Of a stretch of 64,000 bases of DNA, positions 47,477-56,228 are shown piece after piece; the first letter of the stretch is position 1, and the number at the start of each line of letters is the position of its first letter. This stretch comes from Methylophilaceae bacterium (GTDB taxonomy: Bacteria > Pseudomonadota > Gammaproteobacteria > Burkholderiales > Methylophilaceae), in contig JABFRO010000001.1 of the NCBI GenBank assembly GCA_013141125.1, positions 1,674,001 to 1,738,000 of the forward strand, written 5' to 3'. The notes under the pieces are model-generated. The model saw only the letters and a list, made by a program, of their open reading frames with translations. It was not told the DNA's origin and searched no databases. The position numbers and the translations under genes were made by a program.

Positions 47477-47834
47477 AAGCGCATTTTAACATGCCAAGGC
47501 GTTTGGCCTTATGCTGTTTACTCCCAACGGCAAAACAGCTTGTCCGGCAAAAGAATCAGGGCAAAAACAAAGTTTTGGTGCAGTCCAAAAACTCGCAACC
47601 TTCAGCTAATGTCGCTTTTTGGGTCAAAAATTATGCTATTGATCCCAAAAGCGATGAAACATGTAGCTAACCGTTCAGACGGATTACAGCCGATGCCCTT
47701 TAAGTCCGACAGGCGGCCAGGAAGCAAATGCGCTTTCCTGTCTAACGTACATCATCGGCTCCGTAACGCTGTTACAAAATCCGATCTTTACATTTTCAAA
47801 CGCCACCCCACAGCCTGACCGGCACGCAACGGTA
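47477..47834. other. 358-base gap between rnpB and pyrC
   Basis: The gap holds the rnpB promoter region (close to 47480-47560) and a structured segment at 47688-47775. Open frames in it are short and overlap rnpB, so no coding gene is supported. Confidence 0.6.
47688..47775. repeat. Structured inverted-repeat segment of unknown nature
   Basis: AGCCGATG (47688-47695) pairs with CATCGGCT (47753-47760). Inside, GACAGG pairs with CCTGTC (47708-47713, 47737-47742), and AGGAAGC can pair imperfectly with GCGCTTTCCT. A separate hairpin, GTAAC-GCT-GTTAC, follows at 47763-47775. It could be a non-coding RNA, a processing or termination structure after pyrC, or a dispersed repeat. Confidence 0.55.
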
Positions 47835-48821
47835 TTAACAAATCATCCCCAGGGGCACTCCGTCAGGCACAACCCAGCTTTCTCGCACCAGAGTAATTTT
47901 CTCAACATTACGTGCCAAACCATAAAAATCTGCCCCATAAAAGCTGGCAAAAGCTTCCAGCTTATCCAACGCATCTGCCGCTTCAAACGCTTCGGCATAA
48001 AGCTCAATCGCCGCATGTGCGGTGTACATGCCCGCACAGCCGCAGGCGCTTTCCTTGGCAGATTGGGCATGGGGGGCACTATCGGTACCGAGAAAGAATT
48101 TGGGGTTGCCGGAAGTGGCGGCGGCGACCAAGGCCAGCCGGTGTTCTTCCCGTTTCAAAATTGGCAAACAGTAATGATGTGGGCGGATGCCACCGGCAAA
48201 CATGGCGTTGCGGTTCATCAATAAATGGTGCGCGGTGATGGTGGCGGCAACATTGGCGGAGCTGCTGGCGACAAATTCGGCGGCTTCACGCGTGGTGATG
48301 TGTTCAAACACTACTTTCAAGCGGGGAAAGCGCTGGAGCAAAGGCTGCATGTGGCGCGCTATGAATACTTTTTCGCGATCAAACACATCCACCTCGGCAT
48401 CGGTGACTTCGGCATGTACCAGCAAGGGCAGACCGTGTTTTTCCATGGCTTCCAGCACATGATGGCATTTGCTGATGTCGGTCACGCCGGAATCCGAATT
48501 GGTGGTGGCTCCTGCCGGGTAGAGCTTGACCCCATGCACAATGCCGCTGGCTTTGGCGGTGATAATTTCTTGCGGCAGCATGTTGTCCGTGAGATATAAA
48601 GTCATCAGCGGCTCAAACTTCACGCCTGCGGGCAAGACCTGCAAAATGCGCTCGCGGTAGGCGGCGGCCAAGGCGGTGCTGGTGACAGGCGGGCGCAGAT
48701 TGGGCATGACAATGGCACGGCCAAAGCGCTGTGCAGTATCTGGCAAAACCGCATTCAAGGCGGCTCCGTCACGCAAGTGCAAATGCCAGTCGTCGGGGCG
48801 CGTGATAGTGAGTTGGGTCAT
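47835..48821 (-). CDS. pyrC: Dihydroorotase
   Basis: A zinc enzyme of pyrimidine biosynthesis that closes carbamoyl-aspartate to dihydroorotate. The ATG at 48821 gives 328 residues starting [19 protein letters not shown], the usual opening with the metal-binding HxH; ATG 48836, overlapping rsmI, is the alternative. The carbamylated Lys lies in [19 protein letters not shown], metal His residues in LLVHAEV and VFEHITT, and the catalytic Asp in FLGTDSAPH. It belongs to the class II (E. coli-type) dihydroorotases and follows rsmI directly. Confidence 0.95.
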   Translation of the reverse strand: MTQLTITRPDDWHLHLRDGAALNAVLPDTAQRFGRAIVMPNLRPPVTSTALAAAYRERILQVLPAGVKFEPLMTLYLTDNMLPQEIITAKASGIVHGVKLYPAGATTNSDSGVTDISKCHHVLEAMEKHGLPLLVHAEVTDAEVDVFDREKVFIARHMQPLLQRFPRLKVVFEHITTREAAEFVASSSANVAATITAHHLLMNRNAMFAGGIRPHHYCLPILKREEHRLALVAAATSGNPKFFLGTDSAPHAQSAKESACGCAGMYTAHAAIELYAEAFEAADALDKLEAFASFYGADFYGLARNVEKITLVRESWVVPDGVPLGMIC

Positions 48822-48825
48822 CGTT

Positions 48826-49674
48826 TTATTGGTCATTTTTAATCTTCAATGCAAATTCATAAAGGTCGTTTTTCTTGGCACCACTAATTTCGGTGGCGAG
48901 TTTTACCGCCTGTTTAAGCGGCAGTTCCGCCAGTAACAATTTCAAAATGCGTTCCGCTTCTTCGCTGACGGGGCCGGCTTCAACCACGGGCGCAGCTTCC
49001 ACCAATATTACAAATTCGCCGCGCTGCTGATTGGGGTCGCTTTGTAGCCATGCCGCTGCTTCGCCCAGCAAACAGCGATGAAAGGTTTCAAAGGTTTTGG
49101 TGAGTTCACGGGCGATGGTCAGACGGCGATCCGCGCCCAGCACTGTCGCCATGTCGGTCACGCTTTCTATCACGCGGTGCGGCGCTTCATAAAACACCAG
49201 CGTGCTGGTTTGCAGCTGCAAGGCTTCCAGCTCGCGTCTGCGCTGCGCTCCGCTGGCAGGCAAAAAACCGTAGAAGTGAAAGCCATTGGCGGGGATTCCT
49301 GCGGCCGACAGTGCGGTGATGACTGCCGAGGCTCCGGGAATAGGCACCACCTTGATGCCTGCTTCACGCAAAACATCCACCACAATCGCACCCGGATCAC
49401 TAATGCCCGGCGTTCCAGCATCGCTTACCAGCGCAATGGATTCGCCTGCCTGCAAACGCGCCAACAGCATTTCTGCCGCTTTGCGCTCGTTATGGTCATG
49501 CACGGCAATCAATTTCTTCTGAATGGCAAAATGCGCCAGCAGGCCGGAAGTATGGCGCGTATCTTCGGCAGCGATGGCATCCACCGTTTTCAAAATTTCC
49601 AGCGCGCGCAAGCTTATATCCTGCAAATTTCCAATTGGCGTGGCTACCACATATAATGTGCCGCTATGATTCAA
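48826..49674 (-). CDS. rsmI: 16S rRNA (cytidine1402-2'-O)-methyltransferase
   Basis: Methylates the ribose of C1402, the same nucleotide modified on its base by RsmH. The family start [23 protein letters not shown] places the start at TTG 49674 (282 residues), with GAGAA upstream; the open frame reaches 49806 but the extra 44 residues do not fit the family. [12 protein letters not shown] and the C-terminal [14 protein letters not shown] are typical. The TTG lies inside the lpoA gene on the other strand, so the two divergent genes overlap by 9 bases at their 5' ends. Confidence 0.92.
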   Translation of the reverse strand: MNHSGTLYVVATPIGNLQDISLRALEILKTVDAIAAEDTRHTSGLLAHFAIQKKLIAVHDHNERKAAEMLLARLQAGESIALVSDAGTPGISDPGAIVVDVLREAGIKVVPIPGASAVITALSAAGIPANGFHFYGFLPASGAQRRRELEALQLQTSTLVFYEAPHRVIESVTDMATVLGADRRLTIARELTKTFETFHRCLLGEAAAWLQSDPNQQRGEFVILVEAAPVVEAGPVSEEAERILKLLLAELPLKQAVKLATEISGAKKNDLYEFALKIKNDQ

Positions 49675-51327
49675 CGTGTTCTCACTTTTTTGATATTGGC
49701 CTGGCTGTTGTCGGCCGAACTGGCGCTGGCAGCGCCAGCGCTTAAAACAGTCATTAAAAAAAGCCCGGAAGCCGCCTTTGTGGAAGGGCTGGCTTGCCTC
49801 AAGCAACAGGATATAGCTTGTGCGCAGCTGGCTGCCAGCATGATACCCAGTCCATCGCCTTACGCAAAATTGCTTGCTGGCAATATGGCTGTTGCCGAGG
49901 CTGATTTTGACCGCGCCTTTCGTTTGCTATTGCCTCTGCAAGCGGCTACCGGCCTGATTCCTGAAGCCAATGCCAGTTTACACACAAGCTTGGCGCGCGC
50001 CTATGAGAACCAGTCAGATGCCCTGCGCGCACTGGAGCAACATGTTTTGGCGGAAGCGAATTTATCCGTAGCGGCTGAACTTGAAACCAACCAGCAGAGG
50101 CTCTGGCAATTGCTTGCAGCATTACCTAAAGATCAGCTAGTAGAAATGCGTGGTGAAAGCGAAGATACGCTCATCCAAGGCTGGATAGACCTGGCGCTGG
50201 CGTTTACTGATAATGAGCCAGCCACCAGCGCTTGGCGCAAAGCCTATGCCGATCATCCCGCCAACCGCTTGTTAGCCAGGCTTGCTGCCAAAACAGCGTT
50301 ATCCGCTGATGCCAAAACCGAACTGAATACTATTCAAACCAGCAATAGTACAGGCTCCATCGCGCTGATTCTGCCGCAAAATGCCGAGCTGTCCGATGCC
50401 GCCATTGATGCCGTACGTAATGGCTTTTTGATGGCGCAATCGGTTGCCAATAGCCAAACGGAAATCAGAATTTTTACCGCGCAAGGCAAGCCGGATGATA
50501 CTTACGCTCTCACCATGCAGGAAGGTGTGCACTATATTGTTGATCTAGCGCCGCACGAGCAGCCTGCCGACAGCAAGGCGGCCTTTGAATTTGTGACGCT
50601 ACATCCGCCCATGGCCGAACCAATGGCAAATACCCATTCGACGGCTGAGCCGCCCGCCAAAGTTCAAGTGCTTAAATTCGGTTTTTCACCGCAAGCGGAA
50701 GCCGAGCAACTGGTTAAAATCGCCAGAAATTATGGCATGCAAACGGCCACCATTGTCAGCGCCGAAAGCGCGCTTTCTGAGCGTTGGGCGCGGGCGTTTA
50801 ATCAGGCTTGGATCGCGGCCGGCGGGCAGGTCAAACTGCGTGTCAGTTTGCTGGCAGATACCAATTTATCCGACATCAAAGCGCAAATCACGGCACATCC
50901 TGCCGACATGATCGTGTTGGCCGCATCAACCGAAGAAGCCCGCGCCATACGCCCTTATCTGGATTTGTCCACGCCTACCTTCGGCTTTTCATCCAGCTAT
51001 AGCGGAACTCCGCACCAGACTTTGGATGCACCGCTGTTCGCCATGCGTTTTGTGGATATTCCCTGGCTGCTCAAGCCGGATGAATCGGCTTTTGAGCCGT
51101 ATCGCGCGGCGGCGGAAAACTTGCCAGCCGGAGAGGCGCAGCGCTGGTATGCACTGGGCGTAGATGCCTATTTGCTGCTGGCCAAATTAATACAAAACCC
51201 TGGCAAAACGCTCACGCTGAATGGGTTATCCGGCAAAATTCAAGTAAATGACGATGGCCAAATATCGCGCGAACTTTCTCTGGGCATATTCAGTAAAGAA
51301 GGCGTGATGTTGGAGCCTATGCCATGA
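49666..51327 (+). CDS. lpoA: Penicillin-binding protein activator, LpoA-like
   Basis: A periplasmic protein related to LpoA, which stimulates the class A PBP1A in E. coli. The 553 residues begin with a signal peptide cleaved after ELALA; no lipobox Cys is present, so unlike E. coli LpoA it is predicted to be soluble or otherwise attached. Residues 30-220 look like a TPR-type helical domain, and 230-550 like a periplasmic-binding-protein (Leu/Ile/Val type) fold starting SIALILPQNAELSDAA. It heads an operon with yraN, diaA and dolP, as in E. coli. Confidence 0.88.
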   Translation: MIQRVLTFLILAWLLSAELALAAPALKTVIKKSPEAAFVEGLACLKQQDIACAQLAASMIPSPSPYAKLLAGNMAVAEADFDRAFRLLLPLQAATGLIPEANASLHTSLARAYENQSDALRALEQHVLAEANLSVAAELETNQQRLWQLLAALPKDQLVEMRGESEDTLIQGWIDLALAFTDNEPATSAWRKAYADHPANRLLARLAAKTALSADAKTELNTIQTSNSTGSIALILPQNAELSDAAIDAVRNGFLMAQSVANSQTEIRIFTAQGKPDDTYALTMQEGVHYIVDLAPHEQPADSKAAFEFVTLHPPMAEPMANTHSTAEPPAKVQVLKFGFSPQAEAEQLVKIARNYGMQTATIVSAESALSERWARAFNQAWIAAGGQVKLRVSLLADTNLSDIKAQITAHPADMIVLAASTEEARAIRPYLDLSTPTFGFSSSYSGTPHQTLDAPLFAMRFVDIPWLLKPDESAFEPYRAAAENLPAGEAQRWYALGVDAYLLLAKLIQNPGKTLTLNGLSGKIQVNDDGQISRELSLGIFSKEGVMLEPMP

Positions 51328-51340
51328 GCCATCCCCGCGC

Positions 51341-51682
51341 ATGAACAAGCTCGGCGTTGCGGCGGAACAGATGGCCGCCACCTATCTCCAGCAACAAGGT
51401 TTAACCTTAATCAGCCAAAATTTCACTTGCCGCTACGGCGAAATAGATTTGATTATGCGTGAAGGCCGTATGTTGGTATTTGTAGAAGTGCGCTTGCGCA
51501 GCAATGCCAGATTCGGCGGCGCGGGCATGAGCATTACCCCGGCCAAACAACACAAGCTGCAACGCAGCGCAGAATATTATTTACAACAATATGGCAACTC
51601 GGCCTGCCGCTTTGATGCGGTGCTGATGAATAAAGCCAGCGCGGAACATATTGAATGGATAAAAAATGCTTTTGATAGTTAA
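51341..51682 (+). CDS. yraN: YraN family (UPF0102) nuclease-like protein
   Basis: A 113-residue protein of the UPF0102 family, with a predicted Holliday-junction-resolvase-like PD-(D/E)xK fold. The family pattern is present: GVAAEQMAATYLQQQGLTLISQNFTCRYGEIDLIM, then LVFVEVRLRSNARFGGAG and a C-terminal CRFDAVLM. Glu, Asp and the E-V-R stretch are the putative catalytic residues (Arg stands in the position of Lys). It starts 13 bases after lpoA. Biochemical role unproven. Confidence 0.9.
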   Translation: MNKLGVAAEQMAATYLQQQGLTLISQNFTCRYGEIDLIMREGRMLVFVEVRLRSNARFGGAGMSITPAKQHKLQRSAEYYLQQYGNSACRFDAVLMNKASAEHIEWIKNAFDS

Positions 51683-51697
51683 TTTACAGGGTGGCTT

Positions 51698-52288
51698 ATG
51701 CTCTTAAGTCCTCGCATCATCGCCCATTTTGAACAAAGTGGCCGCCTAAAACTGGAACTGGCTGAGCTTCTGTCATCTCCTATCGCCCAATCCGCAGAGA
51801 TGATTGCCGAAGCGCTGCTGAGCGAGAAAAAAGTGCTAAGTTGTGGCAATGGCGGAGCGGCTGCCTGTGCACAATACTTTGCCTCGCTATTGCTCAATCG
51901 TTATGAAATCGAACGTCCCAGCCTCGCTGCCATGGCACTGGCTGCAGATAGCGTGACACTGTCGGCGGTGGCGGATGATTCGCATTTTGAGCAAGTATTT
52001 TCACGCCAGATCATGGGGCTGGGGCAAGCCCGGGATGTGTTGCTCGCCATCAGCAGCAGCGGCAATTCTGCCAATATATTAAACGCGATTAAAGCTGCAA
52101 AAGAACGTGATATGCCGGTAATCGCCATCAGCGGTGGCGACGGCGGCAGTCTGGTTGAACTTCTGGGTGAAAATGACATCCATATCGGAGTCCCTCATGA
52201 TAGCCCTGCACGCGTTGTGGAAGTAACCGTTTTAATTTTGCATTGCTTGTGCGATGCTGTTGACTGTCTTTTGTTAGGAGAACATTAA
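51698..52288 (+). CDS. diaA: SIS-domain protein, DiaA/GmhA-like
   Basis: A 196-residue SIS-fold protein. Sugar-phosphate binding motifs SCGNGGAAACAQYFASLLL and LLAISSSGNSANIL are visible. It is related both to DiaA, which stimulates DnaA assembly at oriC, and to GmhA phosphoheptose isomerase. The lpoA-yraN-diaA-dolP context favours DiaA. The dolP ATG follows its stop directly. Confidence 0.88.
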   Translation: MLLSPRIIAHFEQSGRLKLELAELLSSPIAQSAEMIAEALLSEKKVLSCGNGGAAACAQYFASLLLNRYEIERPSLAAMALAADSVTLSAVADDSHFEQVFSRQIMGLGQARDVLLAISSSGNSANILNAIKAAKERDMPVIAISGGDGGSLVELLGENDIHIGVPHDSPARVVEVTVLILHCLCDAVDCLLLGEH

Positions 52289-52876
52289 ATGCAATTCATC
52301 CAACGCAATACCGCTATTCAACTACTGGCCGCAGTAGCCCTATCCACCCAGCTCACCGCGTGTGTACCTATCCTTCTGGGCGGCGCTGCCGCTGGCGGTG
52401 TCATGGCAGTAGATAGACGCACGACAGGCATCTATCTTGAAGATCAAAATATAGAACTAAAGGCCTCCAAAAACATTGCGGATAATATTGCCGAGAATGA
52501 CATTCACTTCAATCTGGTGAGTTATAACCGCAATCTTTTGCTCACCGGTGAAGCCATTAATGACGCGACCAGAACCAAAGCCGGAGACCTCGCCAAGCGT
52601 ATTGATAATGTACGCAGTGTGACCAATGAACTCATTATCGGGCCAAAAACCGAGCTGGGTTCACGCACCAATGACGCTTATCTGACATCCAAGGTAAAAA
52701 CAAAAATTCTGGCAGCCAACCGTTTTCCCAACAACATCATCAAGGTAGTGACTGAAAATTCGGTGGTCTATCTGATGGGCGTGGTAAACCATAAAGAAGG
52801 CGACGATGCCGCCGATATAGCCAGAAACACTGAAGGTGTGCAGAAAGTAGTCAAAGTATTTGAATATGTTGATTAA
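52289..52876 (+). CDS. dolP: BON-domain lipoprotein, DolP (YraP)-like
   Basis: An outer-membrane lipoprotein with two BON domains, in E. coli implicated in envelope integrity and anionic phospholipid binding. The signal peptide ends in the lipobox LTAC (Cys25), and a Gly/Ala-rich linker follows. BON1 is at about residues 70-115 (IHFNLVSYNRNLLLTGEAIN) and BON2 at about 130-190 (KTKILAANRFPNNIIKVV). It is the last gene of the lpoA operon. Confidence 0.9.
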   Translation: MQFIQRNTAIQLLAAVALSTQLTACVPILLGGAAAGGVMAVDRRTTGIYLEDQNIELKASKNIADNIAENDIHFNLVSYNRNLLLTGEAINDATRTKAGDLAKRIDNVRSVTNELIIGPKTELGSRTNDAYLTSKVKTKILAANRFPNNIIKVVTENSVVYLMGVVNHKEGDDAADIARNTEGVQKVVKVFEYVD

Positions 52877-52924
52877 TCTACTTTCTGTTAAAATTGGAAA
52901 ATAATATATTAGGAATCAAATACC

Positions 52925-53248
52925 ATGAATACCAGCATCCAAACAGCGCCCAAGCCGACGGGCGGCAAAATTATTATTGAAGGCCTAACCCGCGCTGGCA
53001 AAGCGTTTCGCCCCAGTGACTGGGTTGATCGAATGTGCAGCTCTTACGCCTGCTTTGGTTCTGATCGAAAATTGCGTTATTCCCCTTATTTAACGCCACG
53101 TGTGGTCAATGGCGTACGTTGCCTGTCAGTGGATTTGAAATTGAAAGAGATTAATCCCGAAGGCTATACCCAGCTGGTACATTTCGCCAATGAAAACCAG
53201 CTCAATGTGCTGGATGCGGAAGGTAACAGCATTACTATTGATGATTGA
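52925..53248 (+). CDS. DUF3579 domain protein
   Basis: A 107-residue cytoplasmic protein of the DUF3579 family, found largely in betaproteobacteria. The family core is visible: FRPSDWVDRMCSSYACFGSDRKLRYSPYL, then GVRCLSVDLKLKEINPEGYTQLVHFANEN. An AGGA ribosome site precedes the ATG. It follows dolP by 48 bases. Function unknown. Confidence 0.88.
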   Translation: MNTSIQTAPKPTGGKIIIEGLTRAGKAFRPSDWVDRMCSSYACFGSDRKLRYSPYLTPRVVNGVRCLSVDLKLKEINPEGYTQLVHFANENQLNVLDAEGNSITIDD

Positions 53249-53562
53249 TGCAACTGACAGCTGATGTATTAACTTTTCATGAACACGTAATCCAGCGTGT
53301 TCTATCTGCATTTCAAAATGGTCGGTGGCCACAAGCCCTACTTGGCTAAATCGCCTGTAAAGCTTGGCATGATGTTCACCGGCGTGGTTTCAAAACCCGG
53401 CCAGGCGTTTATTTTTCAAGTAATCTATTGATAGATAATAGAAATTACAATAAATTTCCTACCAACAAAATCAATCATCAACCCACATGGCGGAATTCTT
53501 GATAGAAGAATCCATGGCTTGTGCCGATAATCGTCGGTATCCATCGCAGAAGCGCTTACTCC
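53249..53562. other. 314-base non-coding gap with a hairpin
   Basis: GAACACG (53281-53287) and CGTGTTC (53296-53302) form a 7-bp stem with an 8-base loop soon after the DUF3579 stop; no T-run follows. The rest must contain the promoter of the GGDEF-EAL gene. No open frame of note lies in it, apart from a possible GTG extension of that gene from 53521. Confidence 0.6.
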
Positions 53563-56079
53563 ATGTCTATTGAAGAAACTCGCATCCAATCAGCCTTGCC
53601 ATCCAGCACTCCTACACAGCACGGGGCAGATCATACCCCGACCTCTCTGCAAAACATGCTCACCGGCTTGCGCACCATACTCGACCAAACCGGCTCTTAT
53701 ATTTTCACCAAAGATATGGCAGGGCGTTACTCCTATGTCAATCAAGAGGTGCAAACCCTATTTGGTGCAAGTTATGCAGAAATTATTGGCCGTGATGACA
53801 GTTACTTCTTCAATCTGGAGCTGGCCAACGAACTGGCACTGAATGACAGGCGCGTGCTGGATTTTGGCGAAAGCATAGAGCGCGAAGAAACCAATGTCAT
53901 TATTTCCACTGGTGAAACGCGCGTCTATTGGGTTATCAAGCAGCCCTTGCGTAATGATGATGGCGAGATCATAGGCATGTGTGGAATTTCCACTGACATC
54001 ACCGAACGCAAGGCCATGGAACAAGCTTTGCGCGCCAACGAGGCACGTCTGGCAGCACTCTTCAGCAATATGACCAATGGCTTTGCGCTGCATGAGGTGA
54101 TACGCGATGCCAACGGCATCGTCATTGACTATCGCTATTTGGACGTTAATCCAGCTTTTGAAAAGCTCACCGGCATTGCGCGTGAGAAATGGATAGGCCA
54201 CCGCGTTAAAGAAGTGTTGCCGCAAATGGAAGATTACTGGATCAAAAATTACGCACAAGTGGTGGATTCAGGCGAACCCAGTGTTTTTGAAAATTACGCT
54301 TCCGGCATTGGAAGCTGGTATTTAACGCATTCCTATCGTTCGGCACCTGAACAGTTTGCGGTCATCATTGAGGATGTAACGGAACGCAAACAGGCGATGG
54401 ATGATTTGCGCATTGCCGCTACCGTGTTTGAATCACAAGTGGGCATGATAGTCACGGATAGTAACAGCAGCATACTGCGCGTGAATCAGGCTTTTAGCGA
54501 TATTTCAGGCTACAGCGCAGAAGAAGCCATCGGTCAAACCCCGCATTTTCTCAGCTCAGGCCAACATACGGCCGATTTTTATGCCGCCATGTGGCAGAGC
54601 ATCAACCACACTGGCGCATGGCAGGGGGAAATCTGGAATCGCCGCAAGGGTGGCGAGGTGTTCCCGGAATATCTGACCATCACGGCGGTTAAAAATGCGT
54701 ATGGGATGGTCACCAACTACGTGGCCACCCTGATCGACATCACACAGCGCAAGGCGGCGGCAGAGAAAGTGCAGTATCTGGCATTCTATGATCCGCTCAC
54801 CGCCCTACCCAATCGGCGCTTGCTGATAGACAGACTCAAACACGCGCTGGCATCCAGTATGCGTAGTGGCTTGCAGGGCGCGCTATTGTTGATTGATCTG
54901 GATAATTTCAAAACGCTCAACGATACTCTGGGGCATGGTTTGGGTGATTTGTTACTCCAGCAAGTCGGGCAACGCCTGACCGCTTGTGTGCGCGAAGGCG
55001 ACACCGTGGCACGTTTTGGCGGTGACGAATATGTAGTAATGCTGGAGGACTTAAGCGAACACGCGGTGGAAGCCGCCGCACAAGCAGAAGCCGTGGGCAA
55101 TAAAATTCTGCTTGCGCTGGATCAACCCTATCAACTGGCTCTGCATGAATATCGCAATGGTTGCAGCATAGGCGTGGTGCTTTTTCACCACCACAAGCAA
55201 TCACAGGATGAATTGCTCAAGCAGGCCGATATTGCCATGTATCAGGCCAAAAAAGCCGGACGCAATGGGCTGCGCTTTTTCAACCCGGAAATGCAGGCCA
55301 GCATCAGTGCGCGTGTGGCCATGGAAAGTGAATTGCGCAAGGCACTAGCCAGACAGCAGCTGCAATTACATTACCAGATTCAAGTCGATGACACAGGCCG
55401 TGCCACCGGGGCCGAGGCCTTGATCCGCTGGCTGCACCCTGAGCACGGCCTGATTTCACCTGCACAATTTATCCCGCTGGCAGAGGAAACCAGCTTGATT
55501 TTGCCTATAGGTCAATGGGTACTGGAAACCGCCTGCGCCCAACTCAAAGTGTGGCAACAAGAGGCCGGCACCCGCAACTTGGTATTGGCGGTGAATGTCA
55601 GCGCCAAACAGTTTTATCAAACGGATTTTGCCGCGCAAGTACAAACCGCCATGCAGCGCCATGCCATCAACCCGGCGCTGCTCAAGCTGGAAGTAACCGA
55701 AAGCCTGTTCATGGATCATTTTGAAAATGCCATTGCCTGCATGGAAAGCTTGCGCGTCATCGGTGTTGGCTTCGCGCTGGATGACTTCGGTACCGGCTAT
55801 TCCTCGCTGCAATACCTCAAGCGTTTACCACTGGATCAACTCAAAATTGACCAATCCTTTGTCCGCGATATTGTCACCGACAAACATGATCGCTCCATTG
55901 TGCGCACCATTGTAGCCATGGCCACCAGCATGGAATTAAGCGTAATTGCCGAAGGCGTGGAAACCGAAGAACAACGCCAACACCTTCTAAATAAAGGCTG
56001 TCTGCATTATCAAGGCTATTTGTTCGGCAGACCGCTACCCATTGAGCAATTTGAGGAACAATTACAACAGCATATTTAG
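53563..56079 (+). CDS. PAS-GGDEF-EAL cyclic-di-GMP signalling protein
   Basis: A cytoplasmic 838-residue protein from ATG 53563 (GTG 53521 would add 14 residues). Three PAS-type sensor domains (about 25-150, 150-275, 275-400), each ending in an ITERK- or ITQRK-type linker, lead to a GGDEF domain with active-site GGDEY at 486-490, where Tyr replaces the usual Phe. An EAL domain follows, with Glu618-Ala-Leu and DDFGTGYSS. Both domains look intact, so it may make or break cyclic-di-GMP. No membrane segment is present, so the signal is probably intracellular. It converges on the hybrid kinase gene. Confidence 0.93.
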   Translation: MSIEETRIQSALPSSTPTQHGADHTPTSLQNMLTGLRTILDQTGSYIFTKDMAGRYSYVNQEVQTLFGASYAEIIGRDDSYFFNLELANELALNDRRVLDFGESIEREETNVIISTGETRVYWVIKQPLRNDDGEIIGMCGISTDITERKAMEQALRANEARLAALFSNMTNGFALHEVIRDANGIVIDYRYLDVNPAFEKLTGIAREKWIGHRVKEVLPQMEDYWIKNYAQVVDSGEPSVFENYASGIGSWYLTHSYRSAPEQFAVIIEDVTERKQAMDDLRIAATVFESQVGMIVTDSNSSILRVNQAFSDISGYSAEEAIGQTPHFLSSGQHTADFYAAMWQSINHTGAWQGEIWNRRKGGEVFPEYLTITAVKNAYGMVTNYVATLIDITQRKAAAEKVQYLAFYDPLTALPNRRLLIDRLKHALASSMRSGLQGALLLIDLDNFKTLNDTLGHGLGDLLLQQVGQRLTACVREGDTVARFGGDEYVVMLEDLSEHAVEAAAQAEAVGNKILLALDQPYQLALHEYRNGCSIGVVLFHHHKQSQDELLKQADIAMYQAKKAGRNGLRFFNPEMQASISARVAMESELRKALARQQLQLHYQIQVDDTGRATGAEALIRWLHPEHGLISPAQFIPLAEETSLILPIGQWVLETACAQLKVWQQEAGTRNLVLAVNVSAKQFYQTDFAAQVQTAMQRHAINPALLKLEVTESLFMDHFENAIACMESLRVIGVGFALDDFGTGYSSLQYLKRLPLDQLKIDQSFVRDIVTDKHDRSIVRTIVAMATSMELSVIAEGVETEEQRQHLLNKGCLHYQGYLFGRPLPIEQFEEQLQQHI

Positions 56080-56086
56080 GGAAACA

Positions 56087-56179
56087 CTGATTTATTCGAT
56101 TTTGCCATTCCCGCGAAGGCGGGAATATATTTAAATCAACAACTTGCACCCCCGCTTGCGCGAGGATGACAAATAAATC
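56087..56179. mobile_element. MITE-like element with 10-bp terminal inverted repeats
   Basis: CTGATTTATT (56087-56096) and AATAAATCAG (56170-56179) are perfect inverted ends of a 93-bp element. Inside lies ATTCCC-N8-GGGAAT (56107-56126), the consensus pattern of the neisserial dRS3 repeat. It separates two convergent genes and encodes nothing. Confidence 0.75.
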
Positions 56180-56228
56180 AGCTCGTCGGGCTAAAGCCAA
56201 ACATAGAGTTCAACTGCAACTTTCAGGT

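Noticed and set aside
47365-47818. Two plus-strand frames (101 and 122 codons) across rnpB and the following gap
   Set aside because: They begin inside the antisense of RNase P RNA and have no recognisable protein character.
49675-49806. 44-residue N-terminal extension of RsmI
   Set aside because: It lies entirely antisense to lpoA and does not match RsmI starts; TTG 49674 fits the family and has a ribosome site.
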